DNA of 64,000 bases from Apostichopus japonicus (lineage: Eukaryota; Echinodermata; Holothuroidea; Aspidochirotida; Stichopodidae): assembly GCF_037975245.1 (NCBI RefSeq), contig NC_092561.1:12399001-12463000 (forward strand), given 5' to 3'. The notes under the pieces are model-generated. The model searched no databases, had not been told where the DNA came from, and was given only the letters and a program-made list of their open reading frames with translations. Shown piece by piece: positions 58,563 through 64,000 of this stretch (position 1 is the first letter of the stretch; every line of letters begins with the position of its first letter). The position numbers were made by a program, and so were the translations under genes.

Positions 58563-59066
58563 TCCAAGTCGAATATTCACGCTGTTTGTAAAGACAAGGG
58601 GGAAAAGGATAGTTTTGAATTCTCGGTTTGGTCCCTGCGTTATAAGAATTCTAGTGTGGTTACTGCTGTCATATACTGTATTCCGTATTCTAGTGCCCAC
58701 CGAGTTTCAGTCACTAGGTTTTTGGATGAGTTTGAGGAATTCCTTGTCGGGCTCCTCAATTGTGACCAATCCCTAATTATATGCGGGGACTTTAACATAC
58801 ATGTTAATAAACCTCATGACATAGCGGCTGTTAGGTTTAGCTCTATCCTGGATACTTTTGGGTTGACACAACATGTCAATTTCCCTACTCATGTTAGTGG
58901 GAACACTCTGGATCTGATTATTACTCGTGAGTTAGACAACACCCGTGTTATTGATGTACACGACTCCGATTATGCATCAGATCACTGTTTTGTTCACTGT
59001 CAACTAGAACTACCAACAGTCCCATTGCATATTAAGAAGGTAGAGTTCCGACCTGAAAGCCAGTGA
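58563..59066 (+). pseudogene. Retrotransposon ORF2, remainder of endonuclease domain
   Basis: 167 codons in the same frame as the preceding part, separated from it only by the TGA at 58,560, and ending at TGA 59,064-59,066. It carries the rest of the endonuclease: YCIPYSSAH (YRPP-like position), ICGDFNIHVN (catalytic Asp codon at 58,788), NTLDLIITR, and YASDHCF with the catalytic Asp-His pair (codons 58,980 and 58,983). All catalytic residues expected after the stop are therefore intact. The last residues KKVEFR lead into the linker that continues in the next frame as DLKASDL, so the final PESQ and stop are out-of-frame readthrough caused by a frameshift near 59,050. No plausible independent start codon was found. 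Confidence 0.85.
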
Positions 59067-61167
59067 TCTAATCGCAGCTCCTGCGAATGACATAGGTAGT
59101 TTGTCTTCACAGTATGTTTCTTGTTTACGCTCTATTTTAGATGAGCACGCCCCTCATCTCACGAAGACTATTACTGCTCGTCCGACTGTTCCATGGTATA
59201 CTACCGAGTTGAAGCAGCTCAAAGTTGAGCGTAGGCGCTGTGAAAAAGTTTGGAGAAGAGACAAAACTCCTGAGAATAGGTTAAAATTCACTGAAGCTAG
59301 AGATGCTTTCAAACAAAATTATAGTGAAGCATCCGATGCCTATTATGACAACTTGGTGGCTAGCTGTGTGGGTGACGGTCGGAGGTTATATGGCGTGGTT
59401 AAATCATTCTTTGGTAAGAGTACGGATACATCCTTCCCTCCACATACGGATAAGTCACAGCTGGCCAATGAAATTTTGCAACACTTCAACTCCAAAGTAC
59501 TGAATATTCGTACTGAGCTCGATGATGAGACTACCACCTTCAGCTTTCATAGCAACTCCGACCCTCCTAGTGCCTCTCTGGAACAATTTTCGGAGGTTTC
59601 AGAATCGTATGTCTCGAAGTTACTGCAAAATTGTTCGTCGGCCAGTTGTGACTTAGACCCAGTTCCCACAAAGATTGTTAAATCTGTCAGTGCTACTCTT
59701 CTGCCTCCTATTACTAGGCTTATTAATTTGTCAATAACAACCGGTGAGTTCTTGGAGTCTTGGAAGAGAGCTGTAGTTTGTCCTCTTCTTAAGAAGCCTA
59801 CTCTCCCACCGGAATTGAATAATCTCAGACCGGTGAGTAACCTCCAATTTATCTCCAAGCTTGTGGAGAAAGTTGTAGCGAATCAAGTTTTGCAACATTG
59901 TAATCGTCATTGCCCTTTACCTGTATTTCAGTCCGCATATAGACAGCACTATTCCACTGAGACTGCCTTGCTCAAGATTCATTCAGAAATCATGCAGTCT
60001 ATTGATAAACAAAATGTTGTGCTTATGGTACTTCTAGACCTCAGTTCCGCCTTTGATACGGTAGATCATTCTGTTTTGGTGAACATTTTGGAACATGACT
60101 TTGGTATTAAGAACACTGCTCTCAACTGGTTCATCAATTACCTTGGGACCAGGTCACAGTTTGTCTCGCTAGATGGTGTATATTCCGAGGAAATCCCTGT
60201 CGAGCATGGAGTTCCACAAGGCTCGTGTCTAGGTCCGCTGTGTTTCACACTGTACACATCATCTCTATTTAATATCATTTCTACACATCTGGACACAAGT
60301 TTTGCTTATGCTGATGATACTCAGTTGATTCACAGCTTTAAACCGCAGCATAACACCACAGAAATCGATGCTTTCAATCTTATGCAAAATTGTATCTCTG
60401 ATATTAGGGATTGGATGGCTGCTCATAAATTGAAGCTGAACGATAGTAAAACTGAGTTCATTATTCTCGGCACTCCAGTCCAGCTCACAAAGGTCGTCAA
60501 TAAATCTATCAGGGTTGGTGGTGCTTCCATTCCTTCTTGTGATCAAGTCCGCAACCTCGGGGTTATTTTCGACAAACACATGAAAATGGATAAACATATC
60601 AGTAAAGTTTGCAAGACTGGTTTCTATTATATTTTTAATTTAAAGAAGATTAGGACACATATGTCTTCTAGAACTATGAGTACATTGGTTCATTCATTCA
60701 TTCACAGCCATTTGGATTATTGCAATAGTTTGCTCCATGGTATTCCAAGGTATCGGATTCAGAGACTGCAACGTCTGCAGAACAGCGCAGCCAGGCTTGT
60801 TGTAGACTGCTATGACTTCAACACACCATCGTTGAGTATCCTCCATTCTTTGCACTGGTTGCCTGTTGAATTCAGAATTAAGTTCAAAGTACTTCTCCTG
60901 GTGTATAAGTGCATTCATGGAATGGCACCCGCCTATTTGTCGGACGATCTGTCCTTCCAGGTCAATACTCGTTATACCTTGCGTTCTAGCAATACACTCA
61001 CTCTCACTGTTCCCAGAACTAAACTGAAAACCTATGGCGACCGTGCCTTTACATCAGCCGGGCCCAAGCTCTGGAATGGTCTGCCCATATCTGTGCGGAG
61101 TTCTCCCACTCTCATTCAGTTCAAGTCTTGCTTGAAGACTCATTTTTTTAAGTTGGCTTTCTATTAG
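59044..61167 (+). CDS. Retrotransposon ORF2, reverse transcriptase and C-terminal region
   Basis: An open frame of about 707 codons to TAG 61,165-61,167. It is the C-terminal part of the endonuclease-RT polyprotein: there is no in-frame ATG until the Met 298 codons downstream of 59,101, so it depends on the upstream frame. Counting from 59,101, visible RT motifs are NLRPVSNLQFISKLVEK (241-257), SAYRQHYSTETALL (278-291), LLDLSSAFDTVDH (311-323, catalytic Asp 313 at 60,037), HGVPQGSCLGPL (369-380) and FAYADDTQLI (401-410, catalytic Asp 405/406), then the thumb KLKLNDSKTEF (443-453). A region with SHLDYCNSLLHGIP (536-549) and RLQRLQNSAARL (555-566) and a GDRAFTSAGPKLWNGLP block (646-662) follow, as in CR1/L2 elements. 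The RT would copy the element RNA at a nicked target. The frame itself is undamaged, so only upstream lesions inactivate the element. Confidence 0.93.
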   Translation, partial: SSDLKASDLIAAPANDIGSLSSQYVSCLRSILDEHAPHLTKTITARPTVPWYTTELKQLKVERRRCEKVWRRDKTPENRLKFTEARDAFKQNYSEASDAYYDNLVASCVGDGRRLYGVVKSFFGKSTDTSFPPHTDKSQLANEILQHFNSKVLNIRTELDDETTTFSFHSNSDPPSASLEQFSEVSESYVSKLLQNCSSASCDLDPVPTKIVKSVSATLLPPITRLINLSITTGEFLESWKRAVVCPLLKKPTLPPELNNLRPVSNLQFISKLVEKVVANQVLQHCNRHCPLPVFQSAYRQHYSTETALLKIHSEIMQSIDKQNVVLMVLLDLSSAFDTVDHSVLVNILEHDFGIKNTALNWFINYLGTRSQFVSLDGVYSEEIPVEHGVPQGSCLGPLCFTLYTSSLFNIISTHLDTSFAYADDTQLIHSFKPQHNTTEIDAFNLMQNCISDIRDWMAAHKLKLNDSKTEFIILGTPVQLTKVVNKSIRVGGASIPSCDQVRNLGVIFDKHMKMDKHISKVCKTGFYYIFNLKKIRTHMSSRTMSTLVHSFIHSHLDYCNSLLHGIPRYRIQRLQRLQNSAARLVVDCYDFNTPSLSILHSLHWLPVEFRIKFKVLLLVYKCIHGMAPAYLSDDLSFQVNTRYTLRSSNTLTLTVPRTKLKTYGDRAFTSAGPKLWNGLPISVRSSPTLIQFKSCLKTHFFKLAFY

Positions 61168-61217
61168 GGTTGTACAGCGCTATTGAATACTTCGTAGATT
61201 TTAGCGCTTTATAAGTT
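61168..61217 (+). other. Retrotransposon 3' UTR
   Basis: About 50 bp between the stop and the tail. It holds two copies of the palindrome AGCGCT (61,176-61,181 and 61,203-61,208), 21 bp apart, which could pair as a stem. It ends in TTTATAAGTTCA, much like the 3' ends of known L2/CR1-type elements with GCGCTTTATA. In this group the 3' end is the template site recognised by the reverse transcriptase. That role is inferred here. Confidence 0.65.
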
Positions 61218-61242
61218 CATTTATTATTATTTATTATTATTA
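61218..61242 (+). repeat. TTA-rich 3' tail of the retrotransposon
   Basis: A 25-bp run of TTA/TTTA units ends directly in satellite. Short microsatellite tails instead of poly(A) are characteristic of L2/CR1-type elements. The tail fixes the insertion direction (+) and the right boundary. The last one or two bases (A, T at 61,242-61,243) could equally be satellite. Confidence 0.8.
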
Positions 61243-61255
61243 TCGATTGATCGGT
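61243..61255 (+). repeat. Right insertion-flank direct repeat (13 bp)
   Basis: Partner of 57,715-57,727. The match is exactly 13 bp: the preceding base is T on the left and A on the right, and the following base is T on the left (element) and A on the right (satellite). Confidence 0.5.
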
Positions 61256-64000
61256 AACGCACAGTTGATTGATCGGTAGCGATCAAACGATTGATCGGTA
61301 ACGAACATTCGATTTATCGATAACGCACATTCGATTGATTGGTACCGAACATTCGATTGATCGGTTGCGCACATTCGATTGATCGGTACCGCATATTCGA
61401 TTGATCGATATCTCACAATCGATCGATCGGTAACGCACATTCGATTGATCGGTACAGCACAATCGATCGGTCGGTACCGCACATTCAATAGATCGGTACC
61501 GCACATTCGATTGATCGATAACGCACATTCGATTGATCGGTACCGTACATTCGATTTATCGATAACGCACATTCGATTGATCGATAACGCACATTCGATT
61601 GATCGGTACCGTACATTCGATTTATCGATAACGCACATTCGATTGATCGAGACCGAACATTCGATTGATCGGTACCGCACAATCGATCGATCGGTAACGC
61701 ACAGTTGATTGATCGGTACCGATCAATCGATTGATCGGTAACGAACATTCGATTTATCGATAACGCACATTCGATTGATCGGGACGGCACATTCGATTGA
61801 TCGGTACCGCACAATCGATCGATCGGTACCGCACATTCGATTGATCGGTACCACACAATCGATTGATCGGTAAAGCACAATCGATTGGTCGGTACCGGAC
61901 ATTCGATTGATCGGTTCTGCATATTCGATTGATCGGTACCGAACATTCGATTGATCGATAACGCACATACGATTGATCGGTACCGAACATTCGATTGATC
62001 GGTACCGCACAATCGATCAATCGGTCCCGCACATTCGATTGATCGGTACCGAACATTCGATTGATCGGTACCGCACATTCGATTGATCGGTAAAGCACAT
62101 TCGATTAATCGATATCTCACAATCGATCGATCGGTACCGCACATTCGACAGATCGGTAACGCACATTCGATTGATCGATAACGCACATTCGATTGATCGG
62201 TACGGCACATTCGATTGATCGGTACCGCACAATCGATCGAGCGGTACCGCACATTCGATTGATCGGTACCACACAATCGATTGATCGGTAAAGCACAATC
62301 GATTGGTCGGTACCGGACATTCGATTGATCGGTTCTGCACATTCGATTTATCGGTACCGAACATTCGATTGATCGATAACGCACATTCGATCGATCGGTA
62401 CCGAACATTCGATTGATCGGTACCGCACAATCGATCGATCGGTCCCGCACATTCGATTGATCGGTAACGCACATTCGATTGATCGGTACCGCACATTCGA
62501 TTAATCGATATCTCACAATCGATCGATCGGTACCGCACATTCGATTTATCGGTAACGCACATTCGATTGATCGGTACCGCACATGCGATGGATCGGTAGC
62601 GCACATTCGAATAATCGATAACGCACATTCGTTCGTTTTACCGCACATTCGATTGATCGGTACGGCACATTCGATTGATCGGTACCGCACATTCGATTGA
62701 TCGGTACCGTAAATTCGATTGATCGATAACCCACATTCGATTGATCGGTACCGAACATTCGATTGATCGGTACCGCACAATCGATTGATCGGTTGCGCAC
62801 ATTCGATTGATCGGTACCGCATATTCGATTGATCGGTATCGCAAATTCGATTGATCGGTAACGCACATTCGATTGATCGGTACCGCACAATCGATCGGTC
62901 GGTACCGCACATTCGATAGATCGGTACCGAACATTCGATTGATCGGTACCGCACAATCGATTGATTGGTACCGAACATTCGATTGATCGATAACGCACAT
63001 TCGATTGATCGGTACCGAACATTCGATTTATCGATAACGCACATTCGATTGATCGGTACCGTACATTCGATTTATCGATAACGCACATTCGATTGATCGG
63101 TACCGCACAATCGATTGATCGGTAACGCACAGTTGATTGATCGGTAGCGATCAATCGATTGATCGGTAACGAAAATTCGATTTATAGATAACGCACATTC
63201 GATTGATCGATAACGCACATTCGATTGATCGGTACCGTACATTCGATTTATCGATAACGCACATTCGATTGATCGAGACCGAACATTCGATTGATCGGTA
63301 CCGCACAATCGATTGATCGGTACCGCACAGTTGATTGATCGGTAGCGATCAATCGATTGATCGGTAACGAACATTCGATTTATCGATAACGCACATTCGA
63401 TTGATCGATAACGCACATTCGATTGATCGGTACCGGACAATCGATCGATCGGTACCGCACATTCGATTGATCGGTACCACACAATCGATTGATCGGTAAA
63501 GCACAATCGATTGGTCGGTACCGGACATTCGATTGATCGGTTCTGCACATTCGATTGATCGGTACCGAACATTCGATTGATCGATAACGCACATACGATT
63601 GATCGGTACCGAACATTCGATTGATCGGTACCGCACAATCGATCAATCGGTACCGCACATTCGACAGATCGGTAACGCACATTCGATTGATCGGTACCGC
63701 ACATGCGATGGATCGGTCGCGCACATTCGAATAATCGATAACGCACATTCGTTCGTTTTACCGCACATTCGATTGATCGGTACGGCACATTCGATTGATC
63801 GGTACCGCACATTCGATTGATCGGTACCGTAAATTCGATTGATCGATAACCCACATTCGATTGATCGGTACCGAACATTCGATTGATCGGTACCGCACAA
63901 TCGATTGATCGGTTGCGCACATTCGATTGATCGGTACCGCATATTCGATTGATCGGTATCGCAAATTCGATTGATCGGTAACGCACAATCGATTGATCGG
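61243..64000 (+). repeat. 22-bp satellite array, right block
   Basis: The same monomer continues in the same orientation after the retrotransposon, about 125 units to the window edge. This block is itself a mosaic. About 61,723-62,010 recurs at 63,349-63,636 (offset 1,626) and about 62,560-62,880 recurs at 63,680-64,000 (offset 1,120). It shares a rare GATCGAGACCGA monomer with the left flank of the insertion (57,692; copies at about 61,647 and 63,271), so it belongs to the same local subfamily and the element interrupts one array. Confidence 0.96.

Larger units (their letters stand above)
57728..61242 (+). mobile_element. CR1/L2-group non-LTR retrotransposon, defective
   Basis: A 3.5 kb single-copy element interrupting the satellite. 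In order it has: a region of about 600 bp with no clear domain; an apurinic-type endonuclease (ETW, GDFNIH and SDH motifs); a reverse transcriptase with DLSSAFDTVDH, HGVPQGSCLGPL and YADDTQ; a long C-terminal region ending in the KLWNGLP block common to CR1/L2-like elements of aquatic invertebrates; a 50-bp 3' UTR; and a TTA-rich tail. There are no LTRs, integrase or gag zinc knuckles. One in-frame stop (58,560) and one frameshift (about 59,050) break the main reading frame, so it cannot act autonomously as it stands. Whether the 5' end is complete is unknown. No separate ORF1 is seen, as in some L2 elements or in a 5'-truncated copy. The clade call is from motif recognition, not a tree. Confidence 0.93.

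Noticed and set aside
59547-59858. Minus-strand open frames inside the retrotransposon (also 59,343-59,537, 60,265-60,597 and 60,694-60,918)
   Set aside because: They are antisense shadows of the reverse transcriptase frame, without recognisable domains.
61203-61242. TATA box or polyadenylation signal for a host gene near TTTATAAG and TTATTATT
   Set aside because: This is the conserved 3' end and microsatellite tail of the retrotransposon; no host gene lies nearby.
1-64000. Inverted satellite blocks or strand switches
   Set aside because: All monomers read in the same direction on both sides of the element. Reverse-complement matches come only from the palindromic words.

Overview
The window is eukaryotic, almost certainly from an invertebrate animal. 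About 60.5 of its 64 kb is one satellite array. The only other sequence is a single 3.5 kb non-LTR retrotransposon of the CR1/L2 group. I see no host gene, tRNA, rRNA, CRISPR array or bacterial feature. The animal assignment rests on the retrotransposon: an apurinic-type endonuclease plus reverse transcriptase, the conserved C-terminal region typical of CR1/L2-like elements in aquatic invertebrates, and a TTA-type 3' tail. The exact lineage cannot be read from this window.

The satellite monomer is 22 bp: a 16-bp core CGATTGATCGGTACCG followed by the linker CACATT. All monomers run in the same orientation. Recurrent variants have AATCGATCGATCGG, GATTAATCGATATCTC, GAATAATCGATAACG or GCGATGGATCGGTAGCG in place of the core, and there is a 20-bp variant containing TTCGTTCGTTTTACC. 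Monomers are organised into blocks:
- 1 to about 17,400: 3.6 copies of a long higher-order repeat of about 4.6-5.0 kb. The first two copies are almost base-identical over about 4 kb.
- About 17,400-39,000: a mosaic of 2-3.5 kb duplicated segments.
- About 39,000-48,400: a block marked by TTCTTTTCATCG monomers, with 1,269-bp and 614-bp secondary repeats.
- About 48,400-55,900: a block marked by GATCGAACGG monomers, with a 1.84 kb tandem duplication.
- About 55,900-57,727: a short block with a 484-bp repeat.
- 57,728-61,242: the retrotransposon.
- 61,243-64,000: more satellite, related to the left flank of the insertion.

The retrotransposon lies in the + direction. It encodes an endonuclease domain broken by one in-frame TGA, then a frameshift, then a long open reverse transcriptase and C-terminal region, a short 3' UTR and a TTA-rich tail ending exactly in satellite. 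It is a dead but little-decayed copy. It occurs once although the satellite around it is locally duplicated, so it probably inserted after most of the local amplification.

The many long open frames in the satellite, mostly on the minus strand, follow from the monomer: 22 is not a multiple of 3 and the minus-strand consensus has no stop codon, so all three frames spell the same 22-residue repeat. I do not call them genes. Coordinates of satellite blocks are approximate, because boundaries in such an array are soft and were judged by eye.
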